Shown here one piece after another: positions 11,058 through 21,322 of a DNA stretch of 64,000 nucleotides; within the stretch, counting starts at the first letter, position 1; every line of letters starts with the position of its first letter. Source of the DNA: Raphanus sativus (taxonomy: Eukaryota; Streptophyta; Magnoliopsida; Brassicales; Brassicaceae); contig NC_079514.1 in assembly GCF_000801105.2 (NCBI RefSeq), forward strand, positions 15,230,293-15,294,292. The letters run 5' to 3'. Below the pieces are notes generated by a model that was not told the origin of the DNA, searched no databases, and was given only the letters and a program-made list of their open reading frames with translations. The position numbers were made by a program, and so were the translations under genes.

Positions 11058-11504
11058 TTATATGTAATTTGAAACCACTATATATTACAAGTAGTACATA
11101 TATTTAATCTATAGAACACATATATTGTCTACTAATAGACTATGTATATAGTAAATAAACTATTAAAACTATTTGATGATTATTTTCTATAGTTTTAGAA
11201 ATATTTATCATTTTTCCAAAATGATTCTTTAACTTTCATGGTTGTTGTGTGAATTGTAAGGTTATAGTAAGAAGAATCTATAAAAATACTTATTTCTGGT
11301 AAACTGTTTATGTAATACTATTTTTTAATGATATTCACTGTAGAAATCATTGGTTTTACTACACAATATTTGATTTGGATATGGTTTTACTAATAAAACT
11401 TAAAATTTGTTAAAGTATTACTATGAGTAAGGTAGTATCACTATCTCCTTGAAGATTACCAAGAATTACTAAGTGCAATCAGAATATTAAATTTATGTAC
11501 AAAT

Positions 11505-11735
11505 GACTGCATGTTTTGCATGAATATTTTTTTAATTATTATTTTAACATGTGTTATACATGCACTTTTTACCTGAATACTTTTTAAATTATTATTTTCA
11601 CATGTTTTATGCATGCAATTTTTACATGAATACTTTTTAAATTATCATTTTCACATATGTTATGCATGCACTTTTTACATGAATACTTTTTAAATTATCA
11701 TTTTCACATATGTTATGCAAGCACGTCTTTTATGA
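11505..11735. repeat. Tandem minisatellite, unit about 62 bp, about 4 copies
   Basis: The unit carries GAATACTTTTTAAATTATCA followed by TTTTCACATATGTTATGCAT and GCACTTTTTACAT. Four adjacent copies diverge progressively, the last being cut at 11735. Each unit contains an ATGCAT core flanked by short inverted arms (CATGT/TTGCATGC-like). Confidence 0.85.
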
Positions 11736-12064
11736 GTACTTCTTTTCAAGCAAAAAAAAAATAATAATTTAACAAGAGCAAAACAAAACGAATTTTATAA
11801 AACGTAAGAAGTTCTTAAAATCTAAAATAAGAAGATAAATGTTTTTTTTTGCTTGAAAAGAAGAAGATAATTGTTTTTAAATTATTTAAATTATTTGTAA
11901 ATTATGAAAGGTGTAATCCACACTCGTTTTCTAACACATACCAACTTTAACATTCAAAAGCATAAACATACAAAGTACTCAACATCCAAGAGCACAACCT
12001 AACAAGTTCAAAGAAACAAAACGAAAAGTATTACAAGAGTAAACTCCCAAAACTGACATAAAAA

Positions 12065-12295
12065 TAAGTCTTATTGATGGCTCCGTCTATAACTCCTGCA
12101 CGAAGACCTAAGCCCTGAGACATAATAACAAGTCAAGATTCTTCTTTCCTAAAGCAAGGATATAACTATTAGGAAAAATCCACCACCAGAATATACTAGA
12201 GAGAGAGAGAGAGAGACAGACATACAAACCTGCACCATGTCACCAAGTAAGAGATCTCCCTCAACTTCTCGTTCCACAGCAACGTCTGCAATATT
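12065..12295 (-). pseudogene. Unidentified exon-like fragments in KIN-14/SYT cluster
   Basis: Minus-strand pieces read ADVAVEREVEGDLLLGDMVQ (12290-12231, flanked by AG/GT-like borders) and LGLRAGVIDGAI (about 12118-12070). They keep the orientation and order of a transcript continuing from the synaptotagmin fragment. I do not recognise the donor gene; they are not part of the SYT SMP domain. A (GA)n run at 12200-12217 lies between them. Confidence 0.35.
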
Positions 12296-12365
12296 ATTAA
12301 AAGTGTGACATTTAGCACATCTTACAGATGTGACAATTGCATAAAATTAGGAGGAAGACTTGCCA

Positions 12366-12610
12366 TGAACTGTGGGTGGAAGACTCAGTTTCTCGAACTC
12401 AATGGATTCTATACAGAAAGTGCCAATGTAACCTGCAAATATGGCTTGTGCGGAGCTCCGGATAATCTCGCAAACAGCCTATAAACAGGAGAATGAAAAA
12501 CTAAAGCTTATATACATAAGCAGAAATTGATAAGAAGCAGGTAACAAAGAGAACCTTATCGAGGTAGGGCCACATGTATGAGAGAAATATGTTGAGCCAG
12601 TCCACCAACA
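12366..12610 (-). pseudogene. SYT1-type synaptotagmin (SMP domain) fragment
   Basis: Plant SYT proteins are ER-anchored tethers at ER-plasma membrane contact sites; the SMP domain moves lipids. Minus-strand exon 12608-12555 reads VDWLNIFLSYMWPYLDK and, after an intron-like gap, exon 12480-12366 reads AVCEIIRSSAQAIFAGYIGT then FCIESIEFEKLSLPPTVHG. This is the diagnostic start of the SYT1/2/3 SMP domain. A small deletion removes the residues expected before LPPTVHG. The N-terminal membrane anchor, the rest of SMP and both C2 domains are absent. It lies downstream of a kinesin fragment on the same strand. Confidence 0.83.
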
Positions 12611-12742
12611 ATGAGGACAAGTATACGCCCACGAGCTCACAAAACAAAATGTTAGTGAAACAAGATATTAGATTCAGACAGATTGATGTTTGACAGACCC
12701 CAAGAAAAGAGTGACAGAAGCAAAGATTTAACCTTTGATAAA

Positions 12743-13500
12743 TTAGAGACTAGATTCACTCGTGGTTGAATCTACATCGTCTGTGCTATTGTTGTTTCCC
12801 ATGAAGATGTTGTACGAATGCTCAGAGAATATTCTTGAACTGTCTGAAGAGACGTCTCTCCTGTAAAAGTCTTCCGGCAGAATACTTATCCCATTGTCTG
12901 TTGTTCCTCCTCCCCACAGACTCTCCACTCTTCTCATCTCGTCTTGCCTGTTATTCACCATTTCCTTATCAACCCACTCGATTGACCCGAAACTTGGGTC
13001 TTCCTCTCTGTAGGTTTGGCCTGGACTTGCTACCGGTGGCCAAGGTGGTGAGTTCACTGTAATCTCCTCCACTTCACAGCTTTCTGATTTCTTTGTTATG
13101 AATCTGCAATCGCTCAAAACAAACAATATCCCACCTGAGACATGATTTTAAGAATTCAGAAGACTACTGAGTTTGAGAAGAGTAATGAATCACCTCTACT
13201 TCACCAGTTCTGGCTTTGTGTTTCTCAGAGCCACCAGGAGTTGTTATGATAGTGTTCTGTTGTCAACCTGCTTCTTTTCTAGCAAGTGCTGCTTTAATCT
13301 ACTATCAGGCAAGAACAAGAGAGTCAGTTAAAGCAAAAAAAAAAAAAGTCATGTTCCTTGAGTTCCTTAACATCTGACGTATCATTGCACACTCGGGCAG
13401 CACCGAGCTCAACTGTGGCCACTCTCTCCGCAAACTTCAAAGCGCTTATTGTTTCCCCAACCGCAACTGCTTCAGGACAAGTCCCAAGGTTCTAAGCTGC
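12743..13500 (-). pseudogene. KIN-14 (calponin-homology type) kinesin fragment
   Basis: KIN-14 proteins are minus-end kinesins that organise microtubules and actin. Read on the minus strand: 13490-13370 gives PEAVAVGETISALKFAERVA then TVELGAARV, the conserved end of the motor domain. 13310-13200 gives LKAALARKE-type neck followed by TTPGGSEKHKARTGEVE, and 13105-12743 gives VEEITVNSPPWPPVASPGQ, IEWVDKEMVNNRQDEMRRVE and FSEHSYNIFMGNNNSTDD of the C-terminal tail. Introns appear to be retained. A stop within the middle exon and loss of sequence after TTSESS break it. The P-loop half of the motor and the CH domain are missing. Confidence 0.87.
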
Positions 13501-13830
13501 AGATTCTGATCTCTCTCATGATTCCGTCGACTTTCCCAAAATTTTGTGACAGACATATTAATCCAGGAGCTCGACGGACAGAATCCAAACCATGACTTCT
13601 CCTCCATCTTTCTTAATTTCTCTGAGTAAAATCGAAGAATTTGGTGAAAAGTTTCGCCCTTATTCTGTTCGCTCTCGAATTTTTTTTTCTCTACTTTACG
13701 AGATAGAGAAGAAAGACGTGGTTTGGGGGAGATAATCGGGTTAGATCCGATTTGTTTTGGGTGGGTGGGTATATTAGAGATTGGGTTTGTGAATATTCTA
13801 GTTTGTTAAGGATATTTGAGTCTTTATACA
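13501..13830. other. Unassigned sequence upstream of KIN-14 fragment
   Basis: Relatively GC-rich DNA with pyrimidine-rich minus-strand tracts, resembling a plant 5' leader or promoter-proximal region. It could be captured promoter sequence of the minus-strand cluster. No TATA or TSS is defensible. Confidence 0.3.
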
Positions 13831-15860
13831 TCATGGACCCACATTTTCTATTTAAAAAAAATAAATACTAAATGATATTTTAATAAGGGGAGAAATGAGA
13901 AATTTTCAAGAGTGAGAGGGGTATATGGAGTTACTTGTTCTTGCAAGGCTGAGATGATTCAGTATTTCCTTACATATAGTCTTCTAAAAGACTCACTCCT
14001 CATGTTGTTTATTGTTTTGATAGCCGATTGTATGTTTGTGCCGTATATAATATGTTCTTGAATTAGGACTGATCTACCTATGTATAAACTTTATACAGTA
14101 TGTGCTACTAACAGCTGCAGGTTGTTTAATTTCATCAGACATTTGGTAGAGAAAATATATATGGGATAAGTGATATTGGATAATTGACGTATCCTATATA
14201 TTAACATCAGCACTAACTGTTTGATCTATAACATTATTTAGAATGTGGATATACAATAAAACACAAGTATAATATAATATATTCTATAAAATCAACGCTA
14301 ATTTATAGATATTTTCAGACCTACAATAAACACATAAACAGAAATTTAGCATATCTAATAATTTAATTAAATTGATTTTCAAATGATAATTATCTAAACT
14401 AATATTTTAAATTCAGAATATTATTTATTAATCCAATATCTCAATGAAATTAATACTGGATTCCATCGAGATATAAAAAATAATTAAAATAATATTTATG
14501 CATCAGAAACGAATTTAAAAAAAAAAATTCTCTAGAGGCCGAATTTCCAATTTACATACATTAAAATTCCATATTAATTTAAATTTGTAGTCCCGAGCTT
14601 TAATTATGATTTTATATTCTTAAAATATATAAAAAATATTAATTAGAGTTTCATTTCTAAAGTTAGCTAAGAAAATTGTTATTGTGTATTTAAAATTTAT
14701 CTTATTAAAGATTTATTTACGAATTTATTCTCATAAATTTGCCGTTTATTATTCTTAAAATATATTACTAAAGTTTTTACAATTTTATGATGCATTCAAA
14801 GCGTGGATCAAATCTCTAAATACTATTCAAATAGAAGTATTTTTCTACTTATAAATTATAAATAGTCTAAGATGGACCACATTTATTTATCTTTTTATTT
14901 TTTCTCTGATAACTAACTTAGTCACTATTAATGTATAACCTATTAATTTAATATTTTCAAGATAAGATATCTAAAAGATAGTCTTAAATATCTTTGTTTA
15001 AGATTTCATTTTAATAATAATTTTGATACTTTTTTATTTAAAATGCAAATATAAAATTTTTAATATTTAATTTAAATATTAAAAATGCATAACTAATATT
15101 AACTGTAATTATAAAGAAAATTAATTTGATTTATATAATAAGAAATAACATTCCTATAATATTTATATTCATAATTAAATTAATACACCAATTATAAAAT
15201 ATAAGTAACTTAATTCATTTATTAGCTACTTTATAAATTATAAAATTATAAAATAAAGATATTCATGAATTTTACAACATACTTCAACGTATTAAAAATA
15301 TTAAAGTAAGATATATAGAATAATAAATTAAATTTCATATTTTAAAACATATTTAAATTATAAATTAAAAATAATTCAATATATTTACCAAGTATGAGAC
15401 GGGAACATATAGTTAATTTATGTAATAGAAAATAAATTTTGACCACTATTAAAAAAATTATATCATAATCTAAAGCTTTAAAATATAAGGAATTAAAACA
15501 GGGGGATTATGTAAATGAATTACCTTATTTTCATAAAATTATATAAATTTTAATTTAATAAAATTATATAAATTTTAATTTAATTATCTATATTTTAAAA
15601 AACAATTTTAAATAAAACGCATGTATAAAATATATAATTTCAGTGAATAAAAATTGGTTTTGCGATTTAAAAACACGGATCAAAATCTAAAAACAAAGTG
15701 AAAATATAAAGAATTAGCTACTATTAATATTTAATGATATGGTGGAACATGTTATTATTGATATTTTTTTATGAATATAGTTTTACATGTTATTCCAATA
15801 AACATGTGAAATATTTATCAAATATAAAAATAACTAAATATAACATAAAAAAAACTTTAA
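13831..15860. other. AT-rich DNA with two decayed Helitron 3' ends
   Basis: Degenerate copies of the hairpin-plus-tail seen at 11027-11057 occur at about 14790-14817 (TTCAAAGCGTGGATCAAATC then TCTA) and about 15660-15691 (GCGATTTAAAAACACGGATC then AAAATCTA). The hairpin stems are broken by mutation. A 29-bp direct tandem repeat lies near 15530-15585. No genes are seen. Confidence 0.5.
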
Positions 15861-15861
15861 G

Positions 15862-16453
15862 TTAGGCTTGGACGTCCATGTACACGTTGGGACACGGGTT
15901 TAGTATTTTGTATTCCGGTTCTAATTTATATCACCACCTATGACTCATTCGGGTAAATTGGTAAGTATGAATCACATTCTAAAACTCATAAAGTAACCAT
16001 ATCTCGTTTGAATTCGGGTTATATTTGTTCTCCTTGGATATATTCGAAGTTAAATCCAAAATTTAAAAGTAAAACTTAAGAAATAGAGGTACTTATTAAA
16101 GATTTAAATACTTATTTTTATATATTATAGTTGAATATTTGAAGTATATAGTTATGCTTCAAATATTTATATTTGTGATTAGTTTGGACACTGAAACCAT
16201 TTTTCGGATTTTCTATTCAGGTTTTGGCTAATAACGCTTTGGTTTTGAGATATATTTTGTACCATCCTATTAACTTATTATGGCGTGCTTACATTTAAGA
16301 CCAGGTATGAATCGTCTTTTTAGTTTAGGTTCGATTTGGACTTCGGATTACGTATTTATTACCCAAACCTACTTTAAATAAATGAAAAATGCGATTATAT
16401 AATTTTTTTACCGAGAAGTTATCCCGCGCTTCCAAAGCGGGGGTAAAATCTAG
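15862..16453 (+). mobile_element. Helitron 3' end with hAT-like sequence inside
   Basis: The hairpin CCCGCGCTTCCAAAGCGGGG is followed by CTAG at 16450-16453 and T, a Helitron 3' terminus related to those at 11057 and 63107. Upstream, 15862-16370 begins TTAGGCTTGGACGTCC and holds repeated CGGGTT/GGATT words typical of non-autonomous hAT elements of this window, so the Helitron body may contain or abut a decayed hAT copy. The Helitron 5' end was not found. Confidence 0.6.
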
Positions 16454-17243
16454 TTGCTATTTTAAAATTTATCCATTTAGATATACTATTTAAAAGAATT
16501 CATATTCATGACTATATTTATTTTTTAAAACAGAAATAAACTTAGTGATAAATATTATTATTATTACGTGTATGTCACATCATTTAAATATTTAATTTTA
16601 ATAATTATAATATATATATATAATTTTATCAGAAATACAAATCAAATATTAGTTATTACTTGTGTAATTCAAATATATTTAATAAACTGAAATGAGTACA
16701 AAGGGTCAGATTTAGTTTTTATCATAAACCAAAACAGCATATACAAAAATTAATGAATTTAGGTATATTTATATTAAATTTAAAATTTTATTTTAAGAGA
16801 GAAAAATTTGACGACTAAATATTTTTGATCCAAACTTATTGTTAAATATTTTTTAATATTTATACACAAAACTAATTTTTAGATAAAATTAGAATATCTA
16901 ATAATTAGAAAATAAAATTGTTTATATTGAATAATATAATATAATAAACTATCAAAGCAAATAATGTATCAAAGTTGAATCATAAGCACAATCCTTTAAA
17001 ACAACCAAGATTTTAGTTAATTATCTATACAAATTAAAAATCAGCTGGGTAAATGACTTCATTAATTCATCGTCAAGTGCATATGTCTTTGGTTAAATAT
17101 TAGTTTCTAACATTGAGTTGGTGATAGTGAATGAACGATACTACTAAGCCACTGCGTAACATTTTCTTACTTTAAATAATGTGAAAATATCTTTTTGAAG
17201 CGTGAAAAGTACTTGGAACACAGATTTTGGTCTAAAACAATAT
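16454..17243. other. AT-rich intergenic sequence
   Basis: No genes or element termini could be supported. It includes a short (TA)n run near 16607-16622. Confidence 0.45.
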
Positions 17244-18094
17244 TATAAAGATGTACAAGACTTAGGTTCACCCCCTATGGTGAACTTTAAATTCACCACT
17301 CCACTTAAAACCAATCAAAATGCTATGTAGATAATTAAATTAAAAATGTTAAATTAATTTAAAAAAGAAATAACATCAATTTTAATACCGTTAACTAAAC
17401 CCTAAACCTTGAATTTTAAAATCTAAACCAAAACCTATATCCTAAATCCAAATCTTATTCCCTAAACCCAAATCATATTTCCAAACCCAAATTCTAAACC
17501 CTAAATCCAAACGTTATATCCTAAACCCATCATATATCATATACCCTAAACCCAAACCATATATCATAAACCCAAACCATATACCCTAAACCCAAATCTT
17601 ATACTCTAAACCCAAATCGTAAACCGTAAATCTAAATCCTTAAGTTTAGGGTTTGGGTTTAAGGTATAGAATTTAGGTTTAAGGTATGCGGTTTGAGTTT
17701 AGGGTATAGGATTTGGGTTTAGAGTATAGAATTTGGGTTTATGGTATAGGATTTGGGTTTAGGGCATATGATATATGATGGATTTAGGGTATAAGGTTTG
17801 AATTTAAGATTTATGGTTTGGGTTTAAAGTTTAGAATTTGAGTTTAGGGTATATGGTTTGGATTTAGGGTATAAAATTTGAGTTTAGTGTATATATTTGG
17901 GTTTAGAATTTATGATTTAGGGTTTGGGGTTTAGTTAGTATCATTAAAATTGACATTATTTCTCTTTTAAACTATTTTTTAATAATTTAATATTTTTATT
18001 TAATTATCTACATGACACTTTAATTAGTTTTAAGAAAAGTGGTGAATTTAAAGGTTCACCGTAGGGGTGAACCTAAGTCTTGTCCTATAAAAAT
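17244..18094. mobile_element. Foldback MULE-type MITE with CCCTAAA-like arms
   Basis: The element spans 17253-18085, with terminal inverted repeats GTACAAGACTTAGGTTCACC and its complement ending GGTGAACCTAAGTCTTGTCC. The flanking 9-bp direct repeats are TATAAAGAT (17244-17252) and TATAAAAAT (18086-18094), 8 of 9 matching, the size made by Mutator-like transposases. The interior is a long inverted repeat: the left half is rich in CCCTAAACCCAAA-like words (17395-17640) and the right half in GGGTTTAGGGTTTGGG-like words (17645-17935), so a transcript would fold into one long hairpin. It has no coding capacity. A sister copy lies at 30118-31000. Confidence 0.88.
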
Positions 18095-18206
18095 TAGGAT
18101 ATCAGGTAAAAAAACAACGTTAATAAAGATCTTTTAGTGTTCAAATAATCGGTTATGAAGTAGTTAACCACTTTTTAATAAACTAATTTCTGAATGTCTA
18201 AATAGA

Positions 18207-19441
18207 TTCTTTTAAGGGAAAATTGCCAAAACGGAACAAAAATTCAGCATGGTTGTTCATATAGTATAAAACCATCATTTAATTGTCCTTTTAGTATAAT
18301 TTTTTTTCATAATCCCAAAACTAACCCTTGATTAATCTAATTAAACACATTAAGCTAATAAAATTTTTTAAAATAATAATTAAAACGTTTTAAATGGAAA
18401 ATAAAAATAATGTTTTTTTAATAAAAATAAACTTTGTAAAACTTAATAAAAATAAAGAAGATAATTTACAATTTTTTTAAAATAAAAAACGTTAAATCAA
18501 CCTAATAAAAACAGTTAACAAAGCTGTATTTTTTATAAAAAGTTTAAAATGTTTGTAAACTTTCTAATTTTATCAAAATTTTTAATAAAAAAAATTAATA
18601 TATTTTTATAAAATTTGTTTAAACTTTTTATTAAATTTTTTTTGTAAAGTTTTATTTTATTTTTACAAAAAAATTGCACCTAATTTCAAAATACCACATG
18701 TTGTATAGATATGTATCATAGAGAACAATAGTTTGTGAAAAAATCAAAAGAAAAACTATGGAAAAACAATAGATTAATGAATAAAACAAGGGAGAATCAT
18801 TTTTTAAAATATTTTGACAAGCAAAATCGAAAATAACACGTTTTAGGAAGTTAGAATATTTTTAGGAGATTTTTAGAATATTTCCTTAACTGAAATTTTC
18901 ATTAATTTTCGCAAAAATCAGGTAATCTTATCCGTAGAAGGCGCCTTCTAAAAGTTTAGTAGACGGAAGAGTACATTTTAGAAAACACATTCCACGAAAT
19001 TTAGAATACTTAATAAAAGTAGAAGATGCTTCCGGACGAAAAGTAGATAGCTTTAGGATTAGTAGAATGCGCATTCTACTTTTTTAGAAAATTAGTAAAT
19101 AGTAGAATGTATGTTCTAAAAATAGTAGATGAACGTGTTTATTTTAGAAATCACTTTTTACTATACCATTTTCTGTAGAAGGCACATTCTACCTTTAGTA
19201 GAACGTATTTTCAAATTCTTATTTATCAACTTTTTGAAAAAAAAAATACCAGCATGTGTATTAGGTGTTTTATTAATTTTTATATTTTTAATATTTTTTT
19301 TGATTCACAAAAGTATTTATTTCATTAGTTTTCAGAAATACAAAGGGTAAAAAGGAGAAAAATTGGACAAAAAATGATTTATACCAAAGGGACAACATCC
19401 TTGTTTTTTTGTTTTCTATTGACAATTTTCCCTTCTTTTAA
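18207..19441. mobile_element. Non-autonomous MULE with palindrome cluster
   Basis: The element spans 18216-19432, ends GGGAAAATTGCC and GACAATTTTCCC, and is flanked by a perfect 9-bp duplication TTCTTTTAA (18207-18215 and 19433-19441). That fixes it as Mutator-like. The terminal inverted repeats are short and imperfect beyond about 12 bp. The interior has no transposase. It has a region (18930-19210) dense in palindromes built on TAGAAGG/CCTTCTA and TAGAATG/CATTCTA, including perfect ones at 18935-18950 and 19061-19080. Confidence 0.88.
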
Positions 19442-20555
19442 AGCTATTCTAGCAAAAAATATTTTGTTTAGATCCAATTTTAAGAATACTGTTTTCCAAA
19501 AATTAAAAGTTGCTTCAAAGATACAATACATATTATGATCTTTCAAATCTCAGCAGTTGCACATGCTTAAAGAATTTTTTTTTTTATAAGTTTACAACAA
19601 GAAACATTCATAAATATATACTTAAACATAAATTTAAAAGACATAATCCGATCGTCACCTCAAAAAATCAACCACTCACAATGCTCTATTTCATAACCAC
19701 TTGACATGTCATATGTAATATTATGGGCCAGTGATTTCTGCATAATTGGGCCACAAAAAAAACCCATCGCCACTTCAGATAATGCCTCCTACGAAGAACT
19801 CTCTATAACGGCTCTGGTTTTAATTTATGTGCTCCTTAAATCGGTGCATCAACATGATTTACCCCATTCGATCCACTCTCTAGGATTGAATCGATCTCTT
19901 CGTCTTCCGAGGTAACCGGCGAAAGCTTTCCTATAAATTTGCTAGATCCCAGTGGTGAACAAAATTGAGAAGATAAGAAACGTGGCTGAGTAATTATGCT
20001 CGCTTCTATTTGTTTTACCCAGTGAAGTATTTGTATCTTCTTAACGAAATTGAGAAGATAAGAAACGTGGCCGTCGATGCTGTGCTCTATTATTGAGAAT
20101 GTTACTTTGGTAATGGCAAGCTTCCTCATATTCTTCAGGATAAAGGTAACTAAATCCCAACAATTGCAACAAACTGTATTTACAGACTGGGGTGTAATTT
20201 TGAATACAGTCCTTCGTCTATGGCTTCCTTTGGTTGGAACTGTGGACCTTAAAGAGAGCTCGAGCAGCTGTTCCACGAAAGGGTGATCCTGATGGAAATC
20301 CAAGTTTGCCAGGAACATCACCACATGATGTCTCGATGATCAAGCAAACAGATGACTACCAAGAGAAGGTAATAAGAATATATGATTGCGTTTCAGTTTG
20401 GTTTCGTTCTATTAGTAGTGCTAATCGTGTTATAAATTTAGGAGGACTATAAAGATGAAACAGAGTTTGGGATGTATTGAATCCAACGACGTCATTAGAA
20501 AATACTCAAATCACTCACTTTCATATACGCAGAGTTTGATGTAATTAATGGTTTC
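19442..20555 (+). pseudogene. Unidentified exon-like fragments
   Basis: A 25-bp segment (AAATTGAGAAGATAAGAAAC and following bases) is repeated at about 19963 and 20046. At 20234-20369 an open frame reads LKRARAAVPRKGDPDGNPSL then PGTSPHDVSMIKQTDDYQEK and ends at a splice donor (GTAATAAGA). It looks like a conserved coding exon because of its composition and clean donor, but I do not recognise the family, and it does not match the YSL exons that follow. Short open frames on both strands at 19836-20324 are probably chance. Confidence 0.35.
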
Positions 20556-20559
20556 TTTC

Positions 20560-21005
20560 TCTTCTTCAAGTGTTAATTGCTGTTGCTATGATCCTAGGAG
20601 ATGGTGTCTACAAACTTTTAAGCTGAGCCGGACCCTTTCCGGACTATTAAACCAGATCCAAGGTGGAGCTGGTTCGAGAACCTCCTCCTTTCCCATTGAC
20701 ACGAAAGATATCTTCTGATGGTCAGCATAGAACAAGATTGTTCCTTAAAGACCAAATTCCTTCATGGTTTGCAGGTGGAGGCTATGAGCTTCGCTTAGCT
20801 GAATAGTACTAAATTCTGGTCATCTCAGTCTTCGCCTTAGTCTTGGCTTTATGCCATGCTTATGGAGCCGGGTCAGGTTTGTTCACTAGCCAACCTATGA
20901 AAAACTTGCCATGTTTACAATCAGAGGGGCTGGTTCAGACCATGGAGGTCTTCTTGCACATAGTATCGAGAGCTTCAAACCTGATACAAGATCAAGACAG
21001 GTTAC
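20560..21005 (+). pseudogene. YSL/OPT metal-nicotianamine transporter fragment
   Basis: YSL proteins move iron- or other metal-nicotianamine complexes across membranes. Seen in shifting frames: AVAMILGDGVYKLL (20580-20620), RTRLFLKDQIPSWFA with the typical FLKDQIP.W motif (about 20725-20775), CHAYGAGSGL (20855-20880), and ASNLIQD followed by KTGY in a second frame (20975-21005). These are in family order. Multiple frameshifts and stops and a missing intervening membrane segment make it non-functional. Homology stops exactly at the left edge of an LTR (21006), so the retrotransposon inserted into this exon after KTGY; the downstream part of the gene is not seen. Confidence 0.83.
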
Positions 21006-21294
21006 TGATACGAAGGCTTATATTTCAGAGATGCAAATGGGCTAATGGGCCAGCAAACAAGAATAATATGGGCTGGGTTAAGTGTCTTTTAACTCTAGAT
21101 AGTCTTTAGTATATATGCTTGGGTGTGGGTTAGAGAGATCTTTATCTAGAGATTAGATCATTCATGTTCATGGAGAGGTGAGAGTACTCTCAAGCAATTC
21201 TCTCAAGTTACTTGTAATCAGTTCTATTATCAATATAATCATATTTCATCTTGTTCATCTCTGTGTTACAAGTTCCGATACGTAAATCGTATCA
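21006..21294 (+). mobile_element. LTR of a retrotransposon
   Basis: The left edge TGATACG and right edge CGTATCA form a 7-bp terminal inverted repeat with TG...CA ends, 289 bp in total. A TATA-like TATATATG lies near 21113 and a polyadenylation-like AATATAATC near 21232. A primer-binding site follows at 21298, which fixes this as the 5' LTR of a plus-strand element. It starts inside the YSL pseudogene. No second LTR was found, so the element is truncated on the right. Confidence 0.8.
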
Positions 21295-21297
21295 AAG

Positions 21298-21309
21298 TGG
21301 TATCAGAGC
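21298..21309 (+). other. Primer-binding site (initiator tRNA-Met)
   Basis: TGGTATCAGAGC, the standard plant LTR-retrotransposon PBS complementary to the 3' end of initiator tRNA-Met, lies 3 bases after the LTR. Confidence 0.9.
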
Positions 21310-21322
21310 TCAGTTACGAGCC

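Noticed and set aside
17395..17940. Interstitial telomere array
   Set aside because: Words resemble CCCTAAA, but the unit alternates with CCCAAA/AATCCTA and is mirrored in inverted arms inside TIRs and a 9-bp duplication; it belongs to a MULE-type element.
19836..20324. 162-codon minus-strand frame as a gene
   Set aside because: It overlaps a better coding-like exon on the plus strand, lacks a recognisable domain and has no splice or promoter context.
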